Below are positions 33,091 to 41,274 of a stretch of DNA of 64,000 bases, one piece after another. Origin of the DNA: Streptomyces sp. 35G-GA-8 (GTDB lineage: Bacteria > Actinomycetota > Actinomycetes > Streptomycetales > Streptomycetaceae). Every line of letters starts with the position of its first letter. Within the stretch, counting starts at the first letter, position 1. Position numbers and translations under genes: made by a program. The notes under the pieces are model-generated. The model did not search any database. It was not told the DNA's origin and saw only the letters and a list, made by a program, of their open reading frames with translations. The DNA lies in assembly GCF_023534745.1 (NCBI RefSeq), contig NZ_JAMHJQ010000003.1:559021-623020 (forward strand). The letters run 5' to 3'.

Positions 33091-33803
33091 GCACCGGCGC
33101 AGCCGCGACCTCGCGACCCGGCCCCGGCCCCGGCCCTGGCTCCGGCCCTGGCTCCGGCTCCGGCCCCGGATCCCGGGAGCGGATCCTCGCCCGGATCCGC
33201 GCCGCCGTCGCGGACGCCCCCGAGGCCCCGGAAGCCGCGCGCGACTACCTGGACACGCACACCCCCGCCGCACGCGTCATCGACCTGCTCGCCGAGAACC
33301 TCGCCGACTACCGCGCGCTCGTCCACCGGACGGACAGCGACGGGCTCCCCGCGCTCATCGCGCGCCTCCTGGCGGAACGGGGCGCCCGTACCGTCCTCGT
33401 CCCCCCGCTGCTCCCGGCGCTCTGGCTCTCCGCGCTCTCTTCCGTGGGCCCCGATCTGATCAAGGTCGAGGACGATCCCGGCGCCACGGCCCGGGAGCTC
33501 GATGTCGTCGACAGTGTGATCACCGGCTGCGCCCTGGCCATCGCGGAGACCGGCACACTCGTTCTCGACGCCGCCCCCGACCAGGGACGGCGCCGCATCA
33601 CACTCGTGCCCGACCATCACATCTGTGTCGTACGCACCGCTGACCAGGTGGTCGGTTCCGTACCGCAGGCCATGCCCAGGCTCGATCCCACCCGCCCGCT
33701 GACCTGGATTTCCGGACCGTCCGCGACCAGCGACATCGAACTCGACCGAGTGGAGGGCGTACACGGCCCGCGCACGCTCGAAGTCATCCTGCTCAGTGAG
33801 TGA
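33087..33803 (+). CDS. lutC: lactate utilisation protein C
   Basis: A 238-aa LUD-domain protein, third subunit of the LutABC complex. Recognisable parts are SRERILARIRAAVADAP, VDSVITGCALAIAETGTLVL and GRRRITLVPDHHICVV. The N-terminus carries an unusual run of Gly-Pro and Gly-Ser pairs (residues about 11-31), coded by a CCGGCC/CTGGCT tandem repeat at 33119-33172, that is probably a disordered tail. The last 11 bases overlap the convergent DUF309 gene. Confidence 0.93.
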   Translation: MSTGAAATSRPGPGPGPGSGPGSGSGPGSRERILARIRAAVADAPEAPEAARDYLDTHTPAARVIDLLAENLADYRALVHRTDSDGLPALIARLLAERGARTVLVPPLLPALWLSALSSVGPDLIKVEDDPGATARELDVVDSVITGCALAIAETGTLVLDAAPDQGRRRITLVPDHHICVVRTADQVVGSVPQAMPRLDPTRPLTWISGPSATSDIELDRVEGVHGPRTLEVILLSE

Positions 33804-34275
33804 GCGGCACCAGCCGGGGAGCCTCGCGGGCCGCGTCCACCTCTTCCCCGCGCGCCACCCGCCCCGCCAACTCCCGGGCCCAGGTGATCAGTCCGGCCAC
33901 ATCGATACCGTACGGGTTCGGATACGCGGCGATCGCCCCCGCGCCACGCGACAACAGCCGCGCCCCGCCGGTCGCGTTCCCCCGGGCGGCGTGCGTCAGC
34001 CCGACGGCGAGCTGAGCCATCCCCTTCCACAGCGTCCGCTCCGCGTCGGGCCCCGACTTCCACGCGTCCTCGAACACCTCGTGCGCATGGAACGGCATCC
34101 CCGCGTCCAGCAGCCGCTGCGCCTCCCGAAGCGTCTCCCCGGGCGTACGGACCACCCCCTCGGGCCCCCGCTCCACCCCCGGAACCCCATACGCCAACGG
34201 CCGCCCCAACCCATCGCGAGGCCGCGCACTCCGCGCCCGCCCCTCCTCGTCACGATCCCGCCTGTTCTCCTTCAT
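33793..34275 (-). CDS. DUF309 protein
   Basis: A 160-aa protein with the DUF309 helical domain, seen as AQRLLDAGMPFHAHEVFEDAWK and LWKGMAQLAVGLTHAARGN. The HxxHExxExxW-type motif suggests a metal or nucleotide site, but the family has no proven role. The first 45 residues are Arg/Glu-rich and likely disordered. The ATG at 34275 starts the reading frame; an upstream extension of 35 residues reads as non-coding. It overlaps lutC tail to tail by 11 bp and is followed (opposite strand) by the tRNA-Pro gene. Confidence 0.82.
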   Translation of the reverse strand: MKENRRDRDEEGRARSARPRDGLGRPLAYGVPGVERGPEGVVRTPGETLREAQRLLDAGMPFHAHEVFEDAWKSGPDAERTLWKGMAQLAVGLTHAARGNATGGARLLSRGAGAIAAYPNPYGIDVAGLITWARELAGRVARGEEVDAAREAPRLVPLTH

Positions 34276-34380
34276 ACGCCGATTGTCGCGCGGACAGGGC
34301 GCGTCTTCGCGCCGCTCGGAGTGGGGTAACCTTCTCTTGCGCGGCCGACCGGGGGGAGTCTCCCCATTGAGGCCGCACAT

Positions 34381-34454
<74 letters not shown>

Positions 34455-34478
34455 CAGTGATGTCGGATATTTTCGCAG

Positions 34479-34508
34479 CTCAGGGGCCATCTTCGGATGG
34501 CCCCTGAG
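34479..34508 (+). terminator. strong hairpin terminator of tRNA-Pro
   Basis: A perfect 13-bp stem (34479-34491 with 34496-34508) capped by the stable TTCG tetraloop, 25 bp after the tRNA. It is a clear factor-independent-type terminator without a T-run. Confidence 0.9.
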
Positions 34509-34528
34509 ACGTTTCACGGGAGCGCTTC

Positions 34529-34567
34529 GGGAGCGAGTGGGAGCACTGGCCGCTCCCATTCGCTCCC
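34529..34567. repeat. 16-bp near-perfect inverted repeat built of GGGAGC words
   Basis: The arms at 34529-34544 and 34552-34567 pair at 15 of 16 positions around a 7-base loop (ACTGGCC). Each arm holds two GGGAGC words; two further copies flank it. It lies 21 bp after the tRNA terminator and is not needed for termination, so it may be a recombinase or regulatory binding site of a lost element. Confidence 0.7.
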
Positions 34568-35605
34568 AACCCGCCGGAAGCTGGGAGTGACGTCAATCTA
34601 CGGTTGAACGTGTGTCGCCCGATGGTGTCGCTCCCGGTGAGGATCTCCGCCGTTCGGCGCTGCTTTGCTGGTCAAGTGCTCGGCTTTTCGACCCCTTGTC
34701 CGGGCTTTCGTCAGGGGGTCGTGCTCCCGCCCGACCCCTTGACTGTTTCCGGCGACCCCTTGACCACGAGTGCTCCCCGTCTCGATGCACACTGCCTCCA
34801 GATCTTGAACGCGCCGAGTGGCATAGGGGCAGGTGGCGGGCGGTGCTGGTGGGAGAGTGGGGCGTCGTATGGGTTAACTTGGCCAGTGGGAGGCCGCCGT
34901 TGGTGGCAGTAGGGCGCTCCTCGCGGCCATCCCGGACGCGCATTTTGTCCCCGTCCTCAGCGGCGTCACGTCTATGGCCAGGCCTGTGCCGCTCGAGAAG
35001 TCGTCGCTGCAGCTAACGCGGCGTATCAGTACTCGTTGATGACGCCACCGAGGGTCCGGGTGGGCAGCGTCTGTGGGTGCTGATGTCCGTTGCCGTTGCT
35101 GGGCGTCCGGCGGTAGTTGGTTGGGCCTGGTGGGGACGGTGCCTGTTGTGTGGCGAGTGTCCGGGGTGGGGTGGAGCGCTTCTCCGTAGTTCTCACGGTT
35201 CGACGTCGTTTCCCATGCCCATGTGCCCTGGTGAGTTGGCATCGTTTGAACCCACGACCCCATAGTCCGCAATTGGGGAGGCAGGGTAGAGCCTGCCGAT
35301 CCATCGCGTCCTGACCTGCACTCTAGCCCCGCAAAGGGCCAGGTCATAGGGGTATCGGTGGGCCTGTTGCCTGGCGGCGCGACTTCTCGCCCACCGATGA
35401 CACACCTTCCGATCTCTTCTCGCTCCTTCAAGATCACACCCCGTTCACACCCAGATACGGCAGAAGTACCTGAGAAGTATCCGCAGGTCGGAGCCTATGC
35501 AGCGCAGTGGGACGACACCTGGGTGTCGGCGGTCCGGCTGGGTGTCACACCCGGAAACGAGAGCGCCTACCGGCTCCTGTTGGGGACCTGTACGAGCGTC
35601 GCCGC
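34568..35605. other. gene-poor stretch downstream of tRNA-Pro
   Basis: About 1 kb with lower GC bias and no frame of convincing codon use on either strand. Besides the tRNA-derived repeats it holds, on the minus strand around 35235-35290, a sequence resembling the T-arm half of a tRNA (GTGGGTTCAAAC), without a full cloverleaf. It reads as decayed element DNA between attL and the first cargo gene. Confidence 0.55.
34689..34764. repeat. three copies of CGACCCCTTG(A/T)C, inverted relative to tRNA-Pro
   Basis: Copies lie at 34689-34700, 34732-34743 and 34753-34764. The exact reverse complement of the 12-mer CGACCCCTTGAC occurs in the tRNA-Pro anticodon arm and variable loop at 34419-34430. GTCAAGTGC at 34671-34679 likewise matches the other strand of the tRNA anticodon stem. 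These could be arm-type sites or remnants of inverted attachment sites. Confidence 0.7.
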
Positions 35606-35731
35606 CTAATCCGCCATCCCCAGTTTCCACGGCGTCCCGTCCTCCTCGGCGATTTCCCGCCAGAGGGCCGGGGTGGCCGCACCGAGCGCCGCGAGCGCGT
35701 CCGGTTCGGTGTTCCGCGAGATGCGGCACAT
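35606..35731 (-). CDS. short ORF or gene remnant, 41 aa
   Basis: MCRISRNTEPDALAALGA... ending in WKLGMAD, 41 residues, too short for a usual ORF list. Codon use is normal for the genome and the sequence reads as a real helical C-terminus (residues TPALWREIAEEDGTPW). The frame stays open upstream to about 35770 without a better start. It follows the cupin operon on the same strand by 40 bp, so it may be its last, tiny gene or the tail of a truncated one. The family is unknown. Confidence 0.4.
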   Translation of the reverse strand: MCRISRNTEPDALAALGAATPALWREIAEEDGTPWKLGMAD

Positions 35732-35771
35732 AACCGCCGCATCCGAGCTCAGCCCCCCATGGCGCCGTCGA

Positions 35772-36437
35772 TCAGCAGATGATGCCCTGATTGACGAGCT
35801 GGAGCTTCATGGAGCGGTACTCCTCGATGGTGACCGGTCGTTGGCCGTTGGCGTGCTTCGGCTTCCCGGCCTCCGCCGGAGGTGGCCACTCATCGGCCGC
35901 CGGGAGCATGTCAAGGGCGGCGTGGGACCTCTGCTTGGCCCGGGGGCCGCGCATGAAGAGCGTTACGGTGCCGGGTTCCATGATCGTCTGATGGATCATC
36001 GGATGGCCGAGCGTGTAGAGCGATCCGGGCCGCTCGACTGTAGTGATCCCGGGCTCGATGTCCTGCCCGGTGAACTCGCCCTCGTCAGTCCCGGTACGCC
36101 GACGCCAGACATGCGTGTACGCGCCGGCCAGGATCCGCACGGTGAAGGTGTACTTGTGGTTATGGGGCACGAGTTCCCGAGAGCCCGGAGACATGTGCAG
36201 CCGGATCTGGAACTTCCGGTCGTCGTCCTGGTAGAGGACCAGGCGGTTGATCAACGGGTGGATCTCGCTCTCGCGGAGCCGTGTCGGGTCGTGTTCGATT
36301 TCGTCGACGAGCCGGGTGAGGAGTTCCCTGTCGTCGCCGAGCCGCAGGAGGACCGACCGGCAGGCCGCATGCGCGGCGCGCGCATCGGTATCGTCGAGAG
36401 CGGGCAGCGTGTCGAGCCAGCTCGTTGTGGCGGTCAC
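35772..36437 (-). CDS. cupin-like protein A of the isoprenoid locus
   Basis: A 221-aa protein with one cupin-like fold: metal-type histidines in SRELVPHNHKYTFTVRI and GHPMIHQTIMEPGTVTLFMRG, and between them AGAYTHVWRRRTG. The N-terminal 75 residues are helical (LGDDRELLTRLVDEIEHDP, ESEIHPLINRL). It is a clear paralogue of the product of 37048-37728 in the same operon, with the same domain plan. The stop region of the preceding gene overlaps its ATG by four bases. Function unknown; the histidine pattern suggests a metal-dependent oxygenase, isomerase or binding protein. Confidence 0.75.
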   Translation of the reverse strand: MTATTSWLDTLPALDDTDARAAHAACRSVLLRLGDDRELLTRLVDEIEHDPTRLRESEIHPLINRLVLYQDDDRKFQIRLHMSPGSRELVPHNHKYTFTVRILAGAYTHVWRRRTGTDEGEFTGQDIEPGITTVERPGSLYTLGHPMIHQTIMEPGTVTLFMRGPRAKQRSHAALDMLPAADEWPPPAEAGKPKHANGQRPVTIEEYRSMKLQLVNQGIIC

Positions 36438-37051
36438 TTCTGGTCTCCCGTGCCGGTGAGGGGATGGGCGGGGACGACTGTGTTCAGGGCGTTGGTCAGC
36501 AGGCGGTGTGCGGACTTGACGGCCCTCAGATACTCATCCGCGCTGAGCGTGCGTCCCGTTGGGGTGAGGCTGTCTTGGGTGATGACGAGCTGACAGGAGT
36601 CGTGGCTGCTCCGGAGCGCCACGATGGTGTCGGCGTGGCAGGCGTAGATGCTCTCCGGGCCGAACTCGCGTACGTACCAGGGGTGGTCGTCGGCGACGTC
36701 ACCCTCGTGCCGGAACGCCTCCAGGTCGGACGTCCCGGCAAGGCCAAGGACGACGGTCTTGTCCGCCGCCGCCTCGGGGGAGACGTCGCCGGAGGCGTGC
36801 AGGCGCAGATAGACGGCGGACCGGGTGTCCGTGCTCGGGGCGATCAGGAGGTGGGTGTGGCCGTTGCCGGTGAACGACCCGCCGGCGTGCGCCGGGTCCG
36901 TGTCGGAGAGCAGCGCTAGTGCCTGGGCCGTCATGGGTGTCAGCCAGTTCCCGCACAGGATGCCGGGGCTGTCCGGGACGTCGTGAGGCGCCCCGGTCTG
37001 GGCCAGTAGGGCGGCCACGGGCTCGAAGAGAGACAGGTCGGTCATGGTCAT
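36434..37051 (-). CDS. unknown protein between two cupin paralogues
   Basis: A 205-aa soluble protein of no recognised family. The sequence has a likely alpha/beta core with GNGHTHLLIAPSTDTRSAVY, KTVVLGLAGTSDLEAF, ESIYACHADTIVALRSS and the helical tail LSADEYLRAVKSAHRLLTNAL. The ATG at 37051 overlaps the stop of the upstream cupin gene and its own stop overlaps the next ATG, so the three genes are strictly coupled 1:1:1. This suggests one complex or one short pathway. Confidence 0.75.
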   Translation of the reverse strand: MTMTDLSLFEPVAALLAQTGAPHDVPDSPGILCGNWLTPMTAQALALLSDTDPAHAGGSFTGNGHTHLLIAPSTDTRSAVYLRLHASGDVSPEAAADKTVVLGLAGTSDLEAFRHEGDVADDHPWYVREFGPESIYACHADTIVALRSSHDSCQLVITQDSLTPTGRTLSADEYLRAVKSAHRLLTNALNTVVPAHPLTGTGDQK

Positions 37052-37728
37052 GAGGGCCTTCCAGGGTTGATGATGGCGCGCTTGGCGAGCGCGCCGACGA
37101 GGCTCTGGTACTCGGGTACGGTCATCGGGGCGGAGCCGCGGTACGCGCCGCCGTCCTGGGGCGGGGCTTCGAAGCCGTTCATCGCGCCCTGCATGTCGCT
37201 GGCGGCGTGCCACCGCTGGTGGCGTACGGGGCCTCGGAGGAAGAGCGTGATGGTCTCCGGGCCAAGGGCGGTCTGGTGCACCAGGGAGTTGGCGAGCAGG
37301 TATCCTGTCGTCGGCCGCTCGACGGTGACGATGCCGGGGCTTACGTCGTGCGAGGAGAATTCGCCGGTCTGCCGCTTTCCGGTACGGCGGTTCCACACGT
37401 GGACGTAGCCGCCGCTGACCACATGTACGGCGAACGGGTACTTGTGGTCGTGAGGGGTCAGGTCCCGTTCCCCGTCGGGGAAGACGTGCAGCCGTAGTTG
37501 CCAGAGGCTGTGGGGGCCCTCCGCGAGGCACAGGCGGCTGATGATCGGGTGTGTCTCGCAGCGGGCCAGACGGTAGGGCTCACGGCCGATGGTGTGCACC
37601 AGGTCGGTGAACAGCTCCCGGTTGTCGGCCAGCCTCCGGAGGGTGGTACGACTGTTGTCCGCGCACTGGCGTGGGTCGTCCCAGTCGATGGCATTGATCG
37701 CGGTAACGAGGTCTGAGCGCGTTCGCAT
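37048..37728 (-). CDS. cupin-like protein B of the isoprenoid locus
   Basis: A 226-aa paralogue of the 35772-36437 product. Matching parts are LADNRELFTDLVHTIGREP, CETHPIISRLCL, DLTPHDHKYPFAVHVVSGGY, VHVWNRRTG, SLVHQTALGPETITLFLRG and the final VPEYQSLVGALAKRAII. The metal-type His set (HDHK, then VHQ) is kept in both copies. It is the first gene of the three-gene operon and is divergent from a cis-prenyltransferase, with only about 80 bp between them. ATG 37728 or the adjacent GTG 37731 could start it; GAGGA is upstream. Confidence 0.75.
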   Translation of the reverse strand: MRTRSDLVTAINAIDWDDPRQCADNSRTTLRRLADNRELFTDLVHTIGREPYRLARCETHPIISRLCLAEGPHSLWQLRLHVFPDGERDLTPHDHKYPFAVHVVSGGYVHVWNRRTGKRQTGEFSSHDVSPGIVTVERPTTGYLLANSLVHQTALGPETITLFLRGPVRHQRWHAASDMQGAMNGFEAPPQDGGAYRGSAPMTVPEYQSLVGALAKRAIINPGRPS

Positions 37729-37810
37729 CACGGTGCTGGATCCTCAATGGTGGACGGCTACGGATGTTCGTTGCCGGTTCGGCAACTCAGTGTGAGCACT
37801 TGGAGAGGTG

Positions 37811-38590
37811 ATGGCGACAAAGGCAATTCGCACCGCACTGGAAGCCTTATATGCACGGCGTCTGGCGCGGAAGCTCGAAGGGCTGCCCCGCCCGGAGCAC
37901 GTCGGGATCATGCTCGACGGGAACCGCCGTTGGGCCCGTGAAGCCGGCCACGACGACCCGCGTGAGGGATACCGGGTCGGCGGCGCGAAGGTCGCGGAAT
38001 TCCTGCGCTGGTGTGTCGCCGCCCGGATCGAGCACGTGACGCTGTGGATGCTGTCCGACGACAACCTCGACCGGCCCCCGCAGCAGCTCGGGCCCCTGAT
38101 TGGGATCATCCAGGAGACCGTCCAGGACATCTGCAAACCGGAGCACCCGTGGGAGGTGGCCGTCATAGGGTCACTGGACCTTCTGCCCGGCGACAGCGCC
38201 GCCGCCCTGAAAACCGCGGCAGGCCAGACGGCCGGGCGTGGTGGGCTCAGGGTCGACGTCGCGGTGGGATACGGGGGACGCCGCGAGATCGTGGACGCGG
38301 TGAAGTCTGCCTTCGAAGCCCACATCGCGGCTGGAGGCGATCCCGCCACGCTCATCGAGAACTTCGACATCGAGCACATCTCGCAGCACCTGTACTCGAC
38401 GACCGGCCGCGACCGTACGGACTTCATCATCCGCACCTCGGGCGAACAGCGTCTCTCCGGATTCCTGCTGTGGCAGTCCGCGTATGCCGAGGTCCACTGG
38501 GTCGAGACCTTCTGGCCCGCGTTCCGCAGGGTCGACTTCCTGCGAGCCCTGCGCTCGTACGCCAAGCGCGACCGTCGGTACGGCAAGTAA
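37811..38590 (+). CDS. cis-prenyltransferase (isoprenyl diphosphate synthase), copy 1
   Basis: A 259-aa member of the undecaprenyl diphosphate synthase family, adding isopentenyl units in Z geometry. Substrate motifs are present: HVGIMLDGNRRWARE (catalytic Asp), LWMLSDDNLDRP, VAVGYGGRREIVDAV, TDFIIRTSGEQRLSGFLLWQ and VETFWPAFRRVDFLRAL. The DGNRRWA form and the length fit short-chain actinobacterial enzymes more than housekeeping C55 synthases. GGAG precedes the ATG at 37811. It converges on the kinase-like gene (6 bp between stops) and diverges from the cupin operon, so it lies in the middle of the isoprenoid locus. Confidence 0.9.
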   Translation: MATKAIRTALEALYARRLARKLEGLPRPEHVGIMLDGNRRWAREAGHDDPREGYRVGGAKVAEFLRWCVAARIEHVTLWMLSDDNLDRPPQQLGPLIGIIQETVQDICKPEHPWEVAVIGSLDLLPGDSAAALKTAAGQTAGRGGLRVDVAVGYGGRREIVDAVKSAFEAHIAAGGDPATLIENFDIEHISQHLYSTTGRDRTDFIIRTSGEQRLSGFLLWQSAYAEVHWVETFWPAFRRVDFLRALRSYAKRDRRYGK

Positions 38591-38596
38591 CCCATG

Positions 38597-39433
38597 TCAG
38601 CGGGCGATCCTCGCGTCGGCGAGGATCGCCCCGACAGCCGACGCGACCGCGGACTGCTTGCCCGTGCTCGCAGGCACGACCACGCACCCCCAGTCATCCG
38701 CCAGAGCGTCGAAGGCGTCCTGGGACCGGGCCTGGAGATCGATGTACGCGGCACGACCGGTGCCGCCGCCCACCGGCCCGTAGTGCTCCAACGCGCCCAG
38801 GGCGCCCCGCTGCTTCATGCGCCGCTCGTACGCCCGGTGCGGATCGCAGCGTACGAGAACAGGGACGTGCCCGGCCGCCGGTCGCAGCACCGTGGTGGCC
38901 GAGCGCAGCACGGCGACCGCCGCCTGGTGCGCCGGGTCCTCCTCCTGTAAGGAGTGCTGGGCGAACAGACAGAGCTTGGCGATCATCTTGAAGGGGTCAG
39001 TCTCCTCGAGGACCACTGTTCCGCGCGCGAGCTCCGGTTCGACAATGCTGACCCGGTACGCCAGAGCGCCGGCGATCTCGCACAGGGCAGCCGCTGTCAG
39101 GGTCCGCGGGTCGTTCGTGCCAATCGCCGCGGTGTTCAAGGTCTTCTCCAGCACCTCGTTCCGCAGGTCCCCGGCCGGGCCGGGGAACACCTCTCCCAGA
39201 CAGGCGCCGTCAGTCGTCGTGGCGAAGGAATAGAGGCTGCGCAGGGAAGCGTCGTACAGCGCCCGGTGGGCATCGCCTGTCGCCCCTTCCGGCTGGCTGA
39301 GCAGGTAGTCCCGGCGGGACAGGAGGCGCACCCGGTGCCCGTCGGCACGCAGGCGATGGTGCAGCGCGCGGGCGATGGTGGACTTGCCCACCCCGTCCAT
39401 GCCGAGGAAAGAGATGATGAGGCCGCCGGTCAT
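38597..39433 (-). CDS. thymidylate-kinase-like P-loop protein
   Basis: A 278-aa NMP-kinase-type P-loop protein. It starts LIISFLGMDGVGKSTIARAL (Walker A) and has the helical lid and base-binding layout of dTMP kinases, with VVLEETDPFKMIAKL in place of the usual DRY/DR motif and an acidic patch. It is about 70 residues longer than a housekeeping thymidylate kinase and lacks the standard TYPGG-type signature, so the true substrate is probably not dTMP. The ATG at 39433 overlaps the stop of the second cis-prenyltransferase. In this setting a prenol, prenyl phosphate or nucleotide-linked isoprenoid substrate is a possibility (inference). Confidence 0.78.
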   Translation of the reverse strand: MTGGLIISFLGMDGVGKSTIARALHHRLRADGHRVRLLSRRDYLLSQPEGATGDAHRALYDASLRSLYSFATTTDGACLGEVFPGPAGDLRNEVLEKTLNTAAIGTNDPRTLTAAALCEIAGALAYRVSIVEPELARGTVVLEETDPFKMIAKLCLFAQHSLQEEDPAHQAAVAVLRSATTVLRPAAGHVPVLVRCDPHRAYERRMKQRGALGALEHYGPVGGGTGRAAYIDLQARSQDAFDALADDWGCVVVPASTGKQSAVASAVGAILADARIAR

Positions 39434-40122
39434 GGGTGTCGTGCCTTTCGGTATTGGGTCAGGGCCTGGTCGAGGTCGTTGCGGGTGAACGCTGGCCAGT
39501 ACGTGGGGGTAAACCAGTGATGTGCCTCAACACCGGTCCACAGCAGGAATCCGGAGCTGCGCTGCTCCCCGGAGGTACGGATGATCAGTGCGGGGGCGGG
39601 CTGTCCGCCGCGTATCGCCACGTCGAGATCTTGAACGGTCAGACGATCCGCAGCGTCGGACGCTGAAATCCCGTCACGGACCCATCGATTCAGAACAGCT
39701 CGTACCGCGCTGGCGATCTCGGTGCGGCCCCCGTAGGCGACCGCAAGGTTCGCGGTCAGACCGGCGGGCAGACCGGTGGTGCTCTGCTCCGCGTGGTGCA
39801 ATGCCGAACTGACAGTCGCAGGCAGCCTGTCGGCCTCCCCGAGATGGCGGATTGCCCACCGCCGGGTCCAGGCCAGGTGGAGCGCGGTGGCCGTGATGAC
39901 GTCCATGAGGACCCTCACCTCGGCGGGATCGCGGCGAAGGTTCTCCGTGGAGAGCATCCACAGGGTGACGTACCTGATCCCAGCGTCCTCGCACCAGCCG
40001 AGAACATCGGGAATCCGTCCGAACCCCGCACGGTGCCCGTCGGACGGGCACAGGCCGTGAGCCGATGCCCATCGCCGGTTCCCGTCGAGGACGATCCCCA
40101 CGTGCTCCGGAGCAGCACTCAC
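39430..40122 (-). CDS. cis-prenyltransferase (isoprenyl diphosphate synthase), copy 2
   Basis: A 230-aa second UppS-family enzyme. Motifs: EHVGIVLDGNRRWASAHG, YVTLWMLSTENLRRDP, ANLAVAYGGRTEIASAV, LIIRTSGEQRSSGFLLW and FTPTYWPAFTRNDLDQAL. The usual QxAYAE after FLLW is replaced by TGVEAHHW, a change next to the IPP-binding and magnesium-coordinating Glu region that may alter the reaction. Small Streptomyces relatives of this family make lavandulyl or cyclolavandulyl diphosphate by head-to-middle coupling. Start GTG 40122 overlaps the stop of the trans-prenyl synthase (GTGA); a 21-residue extension from 40185 is not needed. Confidence 0.9.
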   Translation of the reverse strand: MSAAPEHVGIVLDGNRRWASAHGLCPSDGHRAGFGRIPDVLGWCEDAGIRYVTLWMLSTENLRRDPAEVRVLMDVITATALHLAWTRRWAIRHLGEADRLPATVSSALHHAEQSTTGLPAGLTANLAVAYGGRTEIASAVRAVLNRWVRDGISASDAADRLTVQDLDVAIRGGQPAPALIIRTSGEQRSSGFLLWTGVEAHHWFTPTYWPAFTRNDLDQALTQYRKARHP

Positions 40123-41213
40123 AGCGCCCGCTCCACACCCCACACCGGGACCAGCTCGAAGAACCGCACGCTCTCCTCGTTCCACTGCCCGCGCCAGGTC
40201 GCGGCCTCCGTACTGGCCATCTCTGCGTACCGGTGCATCTCGTCCCTGAGCAGCCGGTCGACCTTGTTGGTCAGCGCGATCTCGCGGACTGTGTCCACGT
40301 CGACCTCGCTGGCCTCCTCCTTGGCGAGCACGACCTCTAGGAACGCCTTCTCCGCGTTGCTCGCGGACACCACGGTCTTCCTGATGGCGTACGTGAACCG
40401 GCCGTCGACCACGTCTGCGCTGGTCGGCTTGCCGGTCACCGCCCCGTCCCCGAACAGCGACAGATAGTCGTCACACATCTGGCCTGAGACCCCGAACGCC
40501 CAGGCGTACCGGCGCAGCGTCGCGTCGTGATCCGCCGGATCCTCACCCGCGGTGAGCAGGCCGAGTTGCAGCGGAGCGAGGGCAGACGAGCGGCCGGCCT
40601 TGTAGTCGGAGACTGAGTGCAGCAAATCCATGCTGGGCAGTCCGTTGAAGTCCCGCTCCAGATCGAAGATCTGGCCGGTGAACGTACCGATGCCCGCGGT
40701 GACTTGCGCCGACAGCATCGCCCACACCAACTCGGCAGCAAGGCCGGAATCCAGGATCACCCGGATCGCCAGGAACGCCGCGAGATCACCGGCCAGCAGA
40801 GCCAGACCGAGGGCGTGCTGAGGATGCTCGGGGAAATCCGCTCGATACTCGTAGAAAGTGGACGGCCCGCCCCGGCGCAGCGGCGCGTCATCGATGATGT
40901 CGTCATGGATCAGGAGGTGCGTCTGCAACAGCTCAATGCTGAGCGCCGCGACATCCTCGGCGTCCATATCCCGGGTACCGGCCAGGTTCGCCGCCTCGTG
41001 CAGGAAGGCGACCCGCTGGCGCTTGCCTCCACGCAGAGACAGCTCCTCGACGAGGCGTAAACAGCGCGGTGTGAAACGGCTGAGCTCGGGCGCGTCGAAA
41101 GTCTCGATCAGGGAGCGGAAGTAGTCCTGGAAGACCGTCTCGAACCGGACCTGATGGCCTGAGATGCGCTGCTGCATCTCCTCTGTAGCAAGGTCGAGAT
41201 TCACGGTGTGCAT
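40119..41213 (-). CDS. trans-prenyl diphosphate synthase (polyprenyl synthetase family)
   Basis: A 364-aa all-alpha prenyl diphosphate synthase. Chain-start motifs are LVEELSLRGGKRQRV and the first Asp-rich motif LLIHDDIIDDAPLRRGG. The second Asp-rich motif is degenerate as GQMCDDYLSLFGD (DDxxS rather than DDxxD), with GKPTSADVVDGRFTYAI after it. It probably makes the allylic starter (GPP, FPP or GGPP) for the cis-prenyltransferase encoded next. It is the head of a coupled three-gene operon with that enzyme and the kinase-like protein. The ATG at 41213 is very close to GAGAGG; a GTG at 41204 has better spacing. Confidence 0.9.
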   Translation of the reverse strand: MHTVNLDLATEEMQQRISGHQVRFETVFQDYFRSLIETFDAPELSRFTPRCLRLVEELSLRGGKRQRVAFLHEAANLAGTRDMDAEDVAALSIELLQTHLLIHDDIIDDAPLRRGGPSTFYEYRADFPEHPQHALGLALLAGDLAAFLAIRVILDSGLAAELVWAMLSAQVTAGIGTFTGQIFDLERDFNGLPSMDLLHSVSDYKAGRSSALAPLQLGLLTAGEDPADHDATLRRYAWAFGVSGQMCDDYLSLFGDGAVTGKPTSADVVDGRFTYAIRKTVVSASNAEKAFLEVVLAKEEASEVDVDTVREIALTNKVDRLLRDEMHRYAEMASTEAATWRGQWNEESVRFFELVPVWGVERAL

Positions 41214-41274
41214 TTCCTCTCATAGCTCTGCGTGGTGGCCACCGTCCCTACAAGGGGCTGCGTTGCAGCGGCTG

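Noticed and set aside
35230-35295. tRNA-like minus-strand sequence with GTGGGTTCAAAC
   Set aside because: T-arm-like half only; no acceptor, D arm or anticodon stem could be paired.
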